Below are positions 7,780 through 15,858 of a DNA stretch of 38,054 bases, in pieces. A program made the translations under genes and the position numbers. Each line of letters opens with the position of its first letter. Position 1 is the stretch's first letter. Source of the DNA: Candidatus Omnitrophota bacterium (GTDB taxonomy: Bacteria > Omnitrophota > Gorgyraeia > Zapsychrales > Fredricksoniimonadaceae); the NCBI GenBank assembly GCA_015234065.1, contig JADFWS010000003.1, positions 1-38,054 on the forward strand. The letters are read 5' to 3'. The notes beneath the pieces were generated by a model, which searched no databases, had not been told where the DNA came from, and was given only the letters and a program-made list of their open reading frames with translations.

Positions 7780-8979
7780 TTATTTCTTCAAAATAATATG
7801 GCACGTTTTACATTTTCCACGAAACTCGTGGGGCGCAACCGCAGCCTTCGTGATCGGCGGCGGGTTGGGCAGAATATCTCCGGCATCCGTCGGCAGCTGT
7901 CCGCCGGTCACCATAATGATATGACATGTGGTACACGGCTTGTTCCTGTTGCGGTGCGGCGGCAACGCTCCCGGCGTGATCGGCTGAGCCGCTTCATTCT
8001 GGGAAAACCCGAGCGTCCTCAAAGATGTGATCGTAAACTCAAATAACTGCCCGCGCCTGGATACAAGCACCTTGGCTTTATGCTCATTCTTGACCCTGCG
8101 GGTCGCTTCTGTGAACGCCAGGATATCCGGCGTTGAAATGCGCTCCACCGCCAAAACCACGTCCCCGGCTAAGATCCCGGACTCCGCAGATTCAAGCGAT
8201 ATTTCATCGACCAGAATGCCTTTGGCATCCGGCGCCAACTTAAATTCCGTGGCCAATTCAGGCGTGATCGGAATAACTTCAAGCCCCAGCCAATGGCCTT
8301 CGATCAATTCTTTTTGGGCAGCATTTTGTTCTTTCGGTGAAGGCAGGTTCTGGCCTGACGGCGCCCGTTGCGTATTCGCCGGATTAAGCGCCCTGGCTTC
8401 TGTCGTTTCCGCCGGTGACCGGTTCGCAAACGCGACCTGGGTCATGCCCGGTTCTGTGACAAACCCCGGCGTCGGAACAGATGCGGCACCATTGCCTATA
8501 CCTACCGTCTCTGTCTGAACCTGCGCGACAGGCTTATCAAGCCCTATAGCCTGCTTCAGCACATCATGAACACCCACTTTATTTTCCATGGTGATATACA
8601 ACGGCTGGCCCTGACGCGACACATCGAGCAATGCCCCATCTGCAATATTCGTGACCTTGGTCACATTCAGAAAATCGGAAAGATTTTTGATCTTCTTATT
8701 ATTGATGCCTTTTAGCACGTCCCCGGTGCGCACGCCCGCGTCATACGACGGAGACTCGCACCAGTTGACCACAACACCAACCTCTTCCTTCGGGATGTTA
8801 TGCTCCATCGCGATCGAGGGCGTGATATTGCTCACGGACATGCCCGCCCATTCCGCGTCACCCGCACCAATGTGCATAAGCGCCGCCGTAATGAGAAGCC
8901 CCAGGAAAGACAGCACGGCAATAAAGATGACTATCTGTTTCTTTTTTGTCTTGTATTCAATAATAGAAGGCGTGGACAT
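7780..8979 (-). CDS. mamP: MamP-like protein: two PDZ domains and two magnetochromes
   Basis: A 399-residue protein: anchor helix (15-33), PDZ1 (about 44-131), a low-complexity linker with the QVAF motif (181-184), PDZ2 (about 228-322), and two c-type heme sites at the C terminus, CTTCH (349-353) and CKTCH (390-394). The second is preceded by PHEFRG, the magnetochrome signature. MamP in model species has one PDZ domain and two magnetochromes and oxidises Fe(II) for magnetite formation; this version has an extra PDZ domain. Heme attachment requires the lumenal or periplasmic side, consistent with one N-terminal anchor. No Shine-Dalgarno is obvious. Confidence 0.88.
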   Translation of the reverse strand: MSTPSIIEYKTKKKQIVIFIAVLSFLGLLITAALMHIGAGDAEWAGMSVSNITPSIAMEHNIPKEEVGVVVNWCESPSYDAGVRTGDVLKGINNKKIKNLSDFLNVTKVTNIADGALLDVSRQGQPLYITMENKVGVHDVLKQAIGLDKPVAQVQTETVGIGNGAASVPTPGFVTEPGMTQVAFANRSPAETTEARALNPANTQRAPSGQNLPSPKEQNAAQKELIEGHWLGLEVIPITPELATEFKLAPDAKGILVDEISLESAESGILAGDVVLAVERISTPDILAFTEATRRVKNEHKAKVLVSRRGQLFEFTITSLRTLGFSQNEAAQPITPGALPPHRNRNKPCTTCHIIMVTGGQLPTDAGDILPNPPPITKAAVAPHEFRGKCKTCHIILKK

Positions 8980-8987
8980 AGATTATT

Positions 8988-9266
8988 TTATTCTTCTTTT
9001 TTTGTCTCTGCGGCTTTGGTCTCAGACCCCACTTCAATACGTTCGATCGCGGTATGGCACTCGCGGCAAACCCATAACTGCCTCTTGGCGCTGACCATGT
9101 AGCCACCGATCAGCATGAGCGGAACGCCCAAGACCGGGCCGATCCAGAACAGCGTCGAAAGAATGCCGCCCACAAAAAGCACAGAACCAAATTTCTTATT
9201 AAACCTCGGGCCGGTATAAAGCTGCATTTCTCCACTGCAAAGATTACACGTCAACGCTTTTTTCAT
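8988..9266 (-). CDS. Small membrane protein with split Cys ribbon
   Basis: A 92-residue protein. CNLC at residues 7-10 and CREC at 67-70 bracket a hydrophobic hairpin (about 28-60), so the two Cys pairs could come together on one side of the membrane as a zinc- or rubredoxin-like site. The second pair reads CRECH, formally a c-type heme motif, but without the upstream PHxxRG of magnetochromes, so I prefer a metal ribbon. The tail is Lys/Glu-rich. GGGAG upstream supports the ATG at 9266. Family not recognised; the context suggests a magnetosome membrane protein. Confidence 0.7.
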   Translation of the reverse strand: MKKALTCNLCSGEMQLYTGPRFNKKFGSVLFVGGILSTLFWIGPVLGVPLMLIGGYMVSAKRQLWVCRECHTAIERIEVGSETKAAETKKEE

Positions 9267-9300
9267 GGATCAACTCCCGTATTAAAAATTGTACTGATGT

Positions 9301-9513
9301 TTACTGCTTGCCCGCGATCAGATCATCGATCGCCTTCTCTTTATCCGCATCGACGGCCTCTACGCTGGCTGCTGCTAACGGCTGTTCCGCAGGAGCTTCT
9401 TCTTTCGACGGCGCCGCACATGAAGACTTGCCTTTGCACAAATTCGCCAACATTGCACCCGCTGCCATGGATAACGCAATCACACCCATTGTGGTTAATG
9501 ATATCGGCTCCAT
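9301..9513 (-). CDS. Small single-span protein, unknown
   Basis: A 70-residue protein with a hydrophobic N-terminal segment (about 6-24), then CKGKSSC and an Ala/Glu-rich tail. GGGGAGGA precedes the ATG, a strong ribosome-binding site, and the gene lies 17 bases after its upstream neighbour, so it is very likely real. The two Cys residues flanking KGKSS could form a disulfide or lipid/metal site. No family recognised. Confidence 0.65.
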   Translation of the reverse strand: MEPISLTTMGVIALSMAAGAMLANLCKGKSSCAAPSKEEAPAEQPLAAASVEAVDADKEKAIDDLIAGKQ

Positions 9514-9530
9514 TTTATCCTCCCCGGTTA

Positions 9531-11018
9531 TTATCTGACCGCCTGGCCAAATGCCACGCGTGCTGTGTTCGCCTGCTGACCATTATCCATCATCTGATTA
9601 TTCTGAGCCGCCATCGGTGCGTTCATAACCTGATGACAATTCGTACACACACCCCTGTAGACATGCGGCATATTGGCATTGCTTGGAATTGGCGGAGCCA
9701 CAACAGCCGCGACCTGCTGGGCCGCGACCGGAAACGCATTCGCCTGCGTATTAACAGGCATAGCTACCGGAATACCGCCCTGACTGATCATCTGTTTACA
9801 ATTCGGGCATCTCGGATACCCATCATTCGGATCCAACCGGGCATAAAATCTCCAGTTGCACGTCGGACAAACAAACGCTTTCACCGGTGCCTGGCCTTGA
9901 TCAAAATTCGGCTGAACCGGCATCATCTGATTCATTTGCGGCTGCTGGAACTGCACCATGTTCGTCACCGGCTGTTCGATCACCGGGGCCGGCACATTGT
10001 TATTATTGGCCATTTCAAGAGCCATTTCTGCATCACAATTCGGGCATTTCGGAAATTTGTTCGCCTGCCGAACCGCTTTCATACGCCAATTGCAAACCGG
10101 GCAAATAAACCCCTGGGTCTGCTGTTGCTGCGCCGGCTGCACCTGCTGTGGCTGTACCTGCTGCGGTCCAAAACCAAACGCCACTTGCTGCCCTATGCCA
10201 TTCTGATTTCCCGGCAATGGGCACAACGGGCCGCCGTTCCAAGCCACGGGCATATTACCCTGATTAGCCGCTTGCTGCATCATCATACCATTGCCCTGCA
10301 TGCCCCCCTGTTGCATCATGGCCGGTTGCATCATCACACCCTGCTGCATCATGGCCGGGCGCATCATCATGCCGCCGCCTTGTCCCATCGGCATCGGGCA
10401 GTTCGGGCCCATGCCATTACCAAAAGCCACGGGAGCAGGCATCGCCTGACCCATATTCTGGTCTGGCATCTGTCCGGGCATGCCCGGCTGTGGCAGCGTA
10501 TTACTTGCTTGCGGTGTCGCCTGAATTCTGGCCTTGCGATACAACGTCACAACTTTCCTGGCCTGGCCCGTATAACCGCCAAATGCCCTAATACCAAACT
10601 GCATTAAAATGTTATAACTGTCCGGGTCAATGTTGCCAACAATGACCGCTTCTTCACCCTTACCCGCGATCAAATACACCAATTGCGGATTCGGCTGCGT
10701 GCCAAGATACGGATTCTTGATAGACTCAAGCATTTTCTTCGACAACGGATCAACAACCAGGAAATATTTAGCTTCGGGTAACGTAGCCGCCACATTCGCG
10801 TTCAAATTGGACCCGGTCGCGGCAATCACGATCTTCCCGCACGCCGGATTCCCGACATTCTGCGTCTGGCCTTCCGGTGAAAACAGCGCAAAGATCCCGA
10901 CCGCGAGCACCAGCAAAATCGCGCCAAAAATAAAATACGTGTTCAGGTCTGTTTCTTCGAGCCGCGATGAGAGATCGTCGATCGAAACATTCATTTTTTC
11001 TTTCGGATGCTTTACCAT
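9531..11018 (-). CDS. Lumenal multidomain protein: NifX-like domain, Met-rich segment, two Cys ribbons, one magnetochrome
   Basis: A 495-residue protein. One membrane anchor (28-46) is followed by a domain (60-160) whose KIVIAATG start, VVDP core and FGIRAF end resemble the NifX/NafY FeMo-cofactor-binding fold. Residues 180-250 are extremely rich in Met and Gln (for example MMMRPAMMQQGVMMQPAMMQ). Two four-Cys ribbons follow (C306, C309, C325, C328 and C384, C387, C404, C407), both with the CNWR motif, resembling rubredoxin or zinc knuckles. One magnetochrome, MPHVYRGVCTNCH, ends at 462. The VAF motif appears at 197-199, 277-281 and 488-490. Because heme is attached outside the cytosol and there is only one anchor, all domains should be lumenal. 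Probably an iron or redox protein of the magnetosome. Confidence 0.8.
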   Translation of the reverse strand: MVKHPKEKMNVSIDDLSSRLEETDLNTYFIFGAILLVLAVGIFALFSPEGQTQNVGNPACGKIVIAATGSNLNANVAATLPEAKYFLVVDPLSKKMLESIKNPYLGTQPNPQLVYLIAGKGEEAVIVGNIDPDSYNILMQFGIRAFGGYTGQARKVVTLYRKARIQATPQASNTLPQPGMPGQMPDQNMGQAMPAPVAFGNGMGPNCPMPMGQGGGMMMRPAMMQQGVMMQPAMMQQGGMQGNGMMMQQAANQGNMPVAWNGGPLCPLPGNQNGIGQQVAFGFGPQQVQPQQVQPAQQQQTQGFICPVCNWRMKAVRQANKFPKCPNCDAEMALEMANNNNVPAPVIEQPVTNMVQFQQPQMNQMMPVQPNFDQGQAPVKAFVCPTCNWRFYARLDPNDGYPRCPNCKQMISQGGIPVAMPVNTQANAFPVAAQQVAAVVAPPIPSNANMPHVYRGVCTNCHQVMNAPMAAQNNQMMDNGQQANTARVAFGQAVR

Positions 11019-11037
11019 ATCTTCCCCTTGTTTAAGA

Positions 11038-11631
11038 TCACTGCATGACCTGGCCGTAACCGAACGGTTTACCCAACAGCGGTGATCCGAGCTGCCAGCT
11101 TCCTTTATAAGGCCCCATGAGCGGCCCGTACTGATAATCGAACGGGATCGTCACATAAGAATTCTTGCCATTCCGGTACACATCCAACAAAATGCCATCT
11201 CTGTACTGAACGCCATTGGCCGCGTTCAAAAAACTTTTACTATCCGCAACAGCCTGACGGCTGATGGACACGATCACATCTGCGGTCTTAATGCCATACT
11301 TGAACGCCAGCTCTTTGCCTTCATCGATCACAAACATCCCTTTGATCTTTCCCGGGAGTTTGAATTCTTTACGGACCACGGCGTTAACCGGAGCCACTTC
11401 CATGCCGAGCCACATCAGGCTGTCCGCTTTTTCCAGCGCTACCGCCGGATTCACTTTCGGCTCGCGCACTTCTCCAAAAAACCCGAACGATGACAAAAGC
11501 TGCAACAAGACGATGACGGCAAGCAACACCGCGCCGAAGAAAATAACCGGCTTCTGTGCCGCGAATTTCTTAACCGCCTCTAAACGCTTTTCAAGATCGC
11601 TCTGATGTTGAGTGTGTTTTGTATGTGTCAT
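11038..11631 (-). CDS. Membrane-anchored PDZ protein next to mamE
   Basis: A 197-residue protein: cytosolic basic N terminus, membrane helix (about 30-50), PDZ domain (about 72-165) starting WLGMEVAP and containing KTADVIVSISRQAV. The last 30 residues are rich in Gly, Pro and Tyr. The PDZ opening is nearly the same as PDZ2 of the MamP-like protein, indicating duplication within the cluster. The ATG overlaps the mamE stop as ATGA, so the two are probably translated together and may form a complex. No protease or heme motifs. Confidence 0.82.
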   Translation of the reverse strand: MTHTKHTQHQSDLEKRLEAVKKFAAQKPVIFFGAVLLAVIVLLQLLSSFGFFGEVREPKVNPAVALEKADSLMWLGMEVAPVNAVVRKEFKLPGKIKGMFVIDEGKELAFKYGIKTADVIVSISRQAVADSKSFLNAANGVQYRDGILLDVYRNGKNSYVTIPFDYQYGPLMGPYKGSWQLGSPLLGKPFGYGQVMQ

Positions 11632-13010
11632 TGGACTTTAACCAACAGCTCATCTGTTTTCCCATTACGGATAATACGGACATTCACATTATCGCCCGGC
11701 CTGAAATGCGTGACAACTTTCTGCACTTCATCTTTACTTGACACCAGAACACCGGCGATCGACGTGATCACGTCCCCACGCTGTATCCCGGCAAAGCTCG
11801 CCGGTGATTCATCCACAACACGATTAACCAGGACTCCCTGCCCCTCGCCAATACCAAACTGGCGCGCCACCACATGGCTTACAGGCATCACTTCAAGCCC
11901 GAAATGGATCGGCACTGGAGCGCTCATGGCCGTAACCGGCAATTTTCCGGTCACCATACCCTTTTGATCTACAGGCACGGTAAAATTCCGGCCCAGATTG
12001 GCTGCCAGGAAATCCTTGCAATCATTGATCGGGATCGTAAATCCTGTGCCGCTGAAAACACCTGTCGGCGCATAAATAGCTGTATTGACACCCACCACCT
12101 CACCATCCAAATTCACAAGAGGCCCGCCGGAAGAACCACGATTAATGGGTGTATCTGTCTGAAAGAGATTCTGGTAACGCACCCCTTCGATCATCAGAGA
12201 CTTGCGAATACCACTGATAATACCGCTGGTGACGGTCTGTTCAATACCAAACGGACTGCCGACCGCGATCACATAATCGCCGATCTGGGTAAAGCTGGAA
12301 TCTCCGAGCTTTGCCTCTGGAAACGGGCCGTCCGCCCTGAGCTTCAACAGCGACAGGTCAAGATTCGGTTCCTGCGCCACAATATCCGCCTTAAGGTCCC
12401 GTGAAGGATTGCCGAACACGGTCACCACAATATCTGTCGCTTCCAGCGTAACATGCGAATTCGTCAGCACATAGCCGCGGTCATCCACAATAATACCAGC
12501 GCCAACATTCTCAAAACCCTTGTTCTCTACAAATTTATCGATCGCCCCGGTAAACGGAGGAACGAATTTAAAACCCTGGGCATCCGTTGTCTGCCGAACA
12601 GGCGTACGAACAATGTGCCTGGCATGAATATCACACACCGAAGGAATGATCGTATTCACGGAATCTTTTAAAGAATTCTGAAATTTGCTGTCCGTATTGG
12701 CCACCAGCTGGAACCCACCACCAGGCGTCGCCTTGGTGATCGCTGCCAACGAATAATTTTTTGCCGAACCCGGTTGCTGAGCCGGAAACGCAGCCGCCCT
12801 AACCTCGCGAGGAAACTTGGGTTCGTTCATGACCTGTGGCGGTGGCGGTGCCGACATCTGAGCTTTTAACTCTTCGGCCTCAACCCCCATCACGATCTCT
12901 TTACGCCTCATGATGACCCAGAACACCAGCATGATCGTGACAAAAACAATGCCAGCGATCCATGGCCCGAGCGGTTGACCGCAAAATTTATTTTTTTCTT
13001 CTTCCGGCAT
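11628..13010 (-). CDS. mamE: MamE-like HtrA serine protease
   Basis: A 460-residue HtrA/DegP-family protease. A helix at about 17-34 anchors it, a Pro-rich linker with AAAF follows, then a trypsin-like domain (about 115-350) and one PDZ domain (about 365-460). The catalytic triad is complete: H186 in TNSHV, D218 in NLDLSLLKL, S294 in RGSSGGPL. MamE of model species carries magnetochromes between protease and PDZ domains and cleaves other Mam proteins; this version has no CXXCH. It is the only protease of the cluster, so it should be active and essential for any processing. AGGGAG supports the ATG at 13010. Confidence 0.92.
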   Translation of the reverse strand: MPEEEKNKFCGQPLGPWIAGIVFVTIMLVFWVIMRRKEIVMGVEAEELKAQMSAPPPPQVMNEPKFPREVRAAAFPAQQPGSAKNYSLAAITKATPGGGFQLVANTDSKFQNSLKDSVNTIIPSVCDIHARHIVRTPVRQTTDAQGFKFVPPFTGAIDKFVENKGFENVGAGIIVDDRGYVLTNSHVTLEATDIVVTVFGNPSRDLKADIVAQEPNLDLSLLKLRADGPFPEAKLGDSSFTQIGDYVIAVGSPFGIEQTVTSGIISGIRKSLMIEGVRYQNLFQTDTPINRGSSGGPLVNLDGEVVGVNTAIYAPTGVFSGTGFTIPINDCKDFLAANLGRNFTVPVDQKGMVTGKLPVTAMSAPVPIHFGLEVMPVSHVVARQFGIGEGQGVLVNRVVDESPASFAGIQRGDVITSIAGVLVSSKDEVQKVVTHFRPGDNVNVRIIRNGKTDELLVKVQ

Positions 13011-13027
13011 CTTTGCTCCCTAACGTG

Positions 13028-13249
13028 TCAGAATGCGAACTTATCACCCGTTGTTGCGCCGCCTGTTGCGGCCTGCGGAAACGCCACCTGTGCCGCTGTT
13101 GTCTTGGGGACAGGCGTTTTATGGAGCCTCTTGTGATGCGTAGTTCCCTTGAATTCAAAGAATATCCCTGCCGCGATCAAAATACAGACCGCTGCAATGA
13201 TCAGAAATCCGAACCAGGGGCTGACACATGTTTCTTTATTGCCGATCAT
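13028..13249 (-). CDS. Small membrane protein with His-rich turn and QVAF motif
   Basis: A 73-residue protein: one membrane helix (about 13-30), then HHKRLHK and a lumenal or cytosolic tail with AAQVAF, ending in KFAF at the C terminus. The hydrophobic C terminus is of the kind bound by HtrA PDZ domains, and the gene sits directly before mamE. It lies between mamI and mamE with short spacers. Family not recognised. Confidence 0.68.
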   Translation of the reverse strand: MIGNKETCVSPWFGFLIIAAVCILIAAGIFFEFKGTTHHKRLHKTPVPKTTAAQVAFPQAATGGATTGDKFAF

Positions 13250-13262
13250 AAAATCCTATCGC

Positions 13263-13433
13263 TTATTTCTTGTCTTTAGCAAGCTTCAAACCGGTATTGA
13301 TCGCAATAAGCCCGCCAACAAGGATCGCAAGCGGCAAAGCCCCGCGCAGGAAATCGCCAAAATTATCCCACCATCCAATGATCCCCACAAGCCCGAGTAC
13401 TGCTGCAACTGCTCCACCGATAATATGTGCCAT
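13263..13433 (-). CDS. mamI: MamI, small two-helix magnetosome membrane protein
   Basis: A 56-residue gene: ATG at 13433, TAA at 13263-13265, GGAGAA four bases before the start. It has two hydrophobic helices separated by a loop reading GWWDNFGDFLRGALPLA. Magnetospirillum MamI has the same layout, with LGLLGVTAWW, then FLRGAVPVALIIFGL, so the match runs through helix 1, the WW pair, the FLRGA turn and helix 2. MamI is one of the four proteins needed for magnetosome membrane formation. It is the first structural gene after the HTH regulator in operon 1. The classical acidic C-terminal tail is absent; this one ends in Lys/Asp. Confidence 0.88.
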   Translation of the reverse strand: MAHIIGGAVAAVLGLVGIIGWWDNFGDFLRGALPLAILVGGLIAINTGLKLAKDKK

Positions 13434-13481
13434 CTTGTTCTCCTTTTTTACTTTTCGTTTAAAATCTTCCCTAAATATGCC

Positions 13482-13853
13482 CTAAACCCCACCGCGTAAG
13501 AACCGCGGGAGGCGATTCTTGATCGAAGCGATCTTTTGACCTAAAACATAAGCGCCTTTTTCAAAAGCAACCGGCTCATCAATTTTATCGGAAATAGCCG
13601 CCCCTGAAGCCGCTTCATGCGCCTTTGGAACGTGCTGGGATACCGATGAATTGCTCTTTTCAACTAATGCAAGAATAACTTTTTTGGGGATCCGCTGATG
13701 CCCACCAATGGTCTCAAAGGCCCGAAGCTTACCTTGCTTGATCCAATTAAGGACCGTAAAACGCGTAACATGGCAAAGCTCTGCGGCTTGAGTGGTGGTC
13801 AGGTAGTCTTCGCTGATCGTGGAAGTGAAATTGTCTTTTAAAGAATGTTCCAT
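13482..13853 (-). CDS. Excisionase-fold HTH regulator heading operon 1
   Basis: A 123-residue protein from the ATG at 13853; upstream in-frame codons reach a TTG at 13937, but that lies within the promoter. Residues about 15-66 form a MerR/excisionase-type winged helix: DYLTTTQAAELCHVTRFTVLNWIKQGK, then GGHQRIPK in the wing. It is roughly half identical to the N-terminal domain of the regulator at 22180-22641. The C-terminal half is short, contains EPVAFEKGAYVLG and ends RFLRGGV; no sensor domain is evident. As first gene after a strong promoter and before mamI, it probably regulates operon 1 and perhaps itself. No Shine-Dalgarno is seen. Confidence 0.8.
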   Translation of the reverse strand: MEHSLKDNFTSTISEDYLTTTQAAELCHVTRFTVLNWIKQGKLRAFETIGGHQRIPKKVILALVEKSNSSVSQHVPKAHEAASGAAISDKIDEPVAFEKGAYVLGQKIASIKNRLPRFLRGGV

Positions 13854-13908
13854 GACGAATGTAAGCGTATATTTTTCAAGGAGATTAAACGTTCTAAATA
13901 AGTGCCAA

Positions 13909-13937
13909 ATAATATCAATCAACCTAAATCTAGTCAA
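13909..13937 (-). promoter_or_regulatory. Sigma-70-type promoter of magnetosome operon 1
   Basis: On the minus strand TTGACT (13932-13937) and TATTAT (13909-13914) are separated by exactly 17 bases. The predicted start lies near 13902, leaving a leader of about 50 bases before the HTH ATG at 13853. It is the best promoter-like sequence in the 14 kb below it and probably drives mamI through the last genes. Confidence 0.7.
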
Positions 13938-13965
13938 GAAATATTTCTATACGGATCTATTCTTT

Positions 13966-15018
13966 TCAGCTTTCGACGGGAAAAAATTGTTGAAATCGTT
14001 GAGCATTGAACGCTGCAGCAAAATCGGGACGTTTTAAAGATGCACTTTTATAAACAACAAGAGCATCCTTCTTCTGTTCCACAATAAAAACTTCAACATT
14101 TTTTAACAACCGCGCTGCATGAAGGCCCTGCCGGCCTCCTAAAATACACATGACCGTTGACAGAACATCCGCTTCTTCTGCCGTTCGTGCAATCACGGTC
14201 GCACTGATAGCCCCTGTCTCAGGATAACCTGTCATAGGATCAATAATATGCGAATATTTAACCCCATTGATCATTGAAAACTTTTCATAACTGCCAGATG
14301 TTGATATGCCCTGGTCTTTGATGAGCGCGGCCGCCAGTACTTTAGTCTTATCCAGCGGATCCTGAATGCCGATCATCCAGGGTTTTTGGCCATGATCCAA
14401 ACCACGGCAAAAAAGCTCCCCTCCCATATCCAGCAAAAAGTGCTTTATCTCATTGGCATCTAGCATCTTAGCTAATTCATCGCAGGCAAACCCAGAAACA
14501 ATGCCACCCAAATCTATTCCCATGCCTTGTTTCTTGAAAAACACGCGATCCGGCCCTTCCAAGCGAATATTTTGATACCCAACCATCGCTTGAGCGCCTT
14601 TAACAGCGTTTGAATCAGGGATACAACCCTGCTGACTTGCATTTTTCCACAATTTGATCAGCGGAAGACAGGTAATATCAAACGTGCCGCGGGTCATTTT
14701 AGCCAAACGCAACGCATTTTTCACCACGCGATAAACATCCGAGCTTACTTTTACCCCATGAAACCCATCCTGATTTAATTTGGCCAAGTCTCCGGAAGAC
14801 GAAAAAACATTCATGTGCTGATGCCATTGCTCTATCTTGGCCCAACACGACTGTGTAACAGCAGAAATATCAATGGCGGGGTCATGATAAAGACGTATTT
14901 CAACCATTGTACCGAAATACGGCCTGATTTCCTGATACTCCTTAAGATTTACAGGCAATTTTTTCTCGGAAGAAAAACTCATGCGGGTTTGAAGGCTGGA
15001 AAGGATTTTGGTTATCAT
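13966..15018 (-). CDS. apbE: ApbE-family FAD:protein FMN transferase
   Basis: A 350-residue ApbE-fold enzyme, which transfers FMN from FAD onto Thr/Ser of target flavoproteins and needs Mg2+. Family motifs are clear: GTMVEIRLY near the N terminus, GTFDITCLPLIKLW, GIDLGGIVSGFACD (flavin/metal binding), GELFCRG, and SGSYEKF...YSHIIDPMTGYP, followed by TAEEADVLSTVMCILG. The usual signal peptide or lipobox is not obvious, and the N terminus is uncertain: a TTG at 15024 or ATGs at 15018 or 14982 are possible, none with a Shine-Dalgarno. Its likely target here is unclear, since no flavinylation-motif protein is encoded in the window. The polyferredoxin upstream suggests a shared redox chain. Confidence 0.88.
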   Translation of the reverse strand: MITKILSSLQTRMSFSSEKKLPVNLKEYQEIRPYFGTMVEIRLYHDPAIDISAVTQSCWAKIEQWHQHMNVFSSSGDLAKLNQDGFHGVKVSSDVYRVVKNALRLAKMTRGTFDITCLPLIKLWKNASQQGCIPDSNAVKGAQAMVGYQNIRLEGPDRVFFKKQGMGIDLGGIVSGFACDELAKMLDANEIKHFLLDMGGELFCRGLDHGQKPWMIGIQDPLDKTKVLAAALIKDQGISTSGSYEKFSMINGVKYSHIIDPMTGYPETGAISATVIARTAEEADVLSTVMCILGGRQGLHAARLLKNVEVFIVEQKKDALVVYKSASLKRPDFAAAFNAQRFQQFFPVES

Positions 15019-15035
15019 GCGCAACCGGAAACAGA

Positions 15036-15818
15036 TTAAACAAACCGGAGATACTTGCGGAAAAGGCCGGTCATAAAGATCGGCATTAAAAAGACCCCGA
15101 AAAACTCCTCGACTACCGTAATATACCCATTGATCCCCACAGGAACAATGTCTTTATAGCTGATATGGATGAGTGTCAGCGTGCTGTAATAGGTTGTTTC
15201 CAATAAACTGGGCTTTACAGTAACCCCGGCATTGATCATCTGGCCATGAGAGTACAGGTAGGAAAACGTCAAGATAAGAAATAACGCGAATAGAATGGTT
15301 CTCTGGGGCTTTTCGCCGTGTCCCCATATACAAAAGGAGAACGTCATGGTGATCCATGAAAAAACCATGCCCACTTGCTTTTTGAGGCCGTTATTCTGAT
15401 CAAAACCAAACGCGCCGCGCGGACGCAAAAAAGGAAATATATTTAAGGCAAGATGCTTGCGATAACACTCTTTGGAACGATAATAACACTCTGAAAATCC
15501 GGCGTCTTCAAGGTCCCGCTCATGCGATGTAGCCGCATATTTATACAGCATGCTGGCGTATTCAAGATCATACGCCAATTCAGCTTCTTTAGCGGCCTTC
15601 TCATAATTCAATGCCGCATAGTGAAAAAAGGTCTTGTCGCCAGCTTTCAGCGCCCAGCAACTAGCCGCTGATGAGAAACATAGCGCCGCACTTTGATGCT
15701 TGCCTTGACCCTGATGGATCCCGGCCGCTTGAACGAACAATTTTGACGCATCGCCGTAATGCTGTTCATCCAGAAGCCGATGCGCCTCTTTTTCAATCGC
15801 GGAAACATCGTTAGGCAT
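15036..15818 (-). CDS. TPR protein fused to a two-TM ion-channel-like domain
   Basis: A 260-residue protein. Residues about 5-130 are TPR/SNAP-like helices with repeated AxLCFxSAASCW and ALNYEKAAKEAELAYD units. Residues about 147-260 have hydrophobic helices and a segment, YYSTLTLIHISYKDIVPVG, that aligns with the pore loop of two-helix potassium channels (T-x-T-T-I-G-Y-G-D-x-x-P). The filter GYG is replaced by SYK, so potassium selectivity is doubtful. The following helix ends GLFRKYLRF. Such pores are sometimes regulatory or non-selective. It follows the STAS gene in operon 2. Ribosome-binding site not visible. Confidence 0.72.
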   Translation of the reverse strand: MPNDVSAIEKEAHRLLDEQHYGDASKLFVQAAGIHQGQGKHQSAALCFSSAASCWALKAGDKTFFHYAALNYEKAAKEAELAYDLEYASMLYKYAATSHERDLEDAGFSECYYRSKECYRKHLALNIFPFLRPRGAFGFDQNNGLKKQVGMVFSWITMTFSFCIWGHGEKPQRTILFALFLILTFSYLYSHGQMINAGVTVKPSLLETTYYSTLTLIHISYKDIVPVGINGYITVVEEFFGVFLMPIFMTGLFRKYLRFV

Positions 15819-15858
15819 ACATTAATTTCAGGTAAATGTTGAAAATGTTGAATTCGTT

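Noticed and set aside
8988-9266. CRECH in the small membrane protein read as a sixth magnetochrome
   Set aside because: The PHxxRG sequence before the CXXCH is missing, and a second CxxC near the N terminus can complete a metal ribbon instead.
10300-10500. Repeated Met-rich coding DNA considered as a CRISPR-like or minisatellite array
   Set aside because: The repeats are irregular, in frame and explained by the Met/Gln-rich protein; no regular spacer structure.
9297-10607. A 436-codon open frame on the plus strand opposite the large NifX/magnetochrome gene
   Set aside because: Its translation is rich in His, Arg and Leu, typical of the antisense of a Gln/Met/Pro-rich gene. The minus-strand gene has recognisable domains and a ribosome-binding site.
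13482-13937. A longer version of the operon-1 regulator starting at TTG 13937
   Set aside because: The extra codons run through the -35 and -10 boxes of a strong promoter, so they would not be transcribed.
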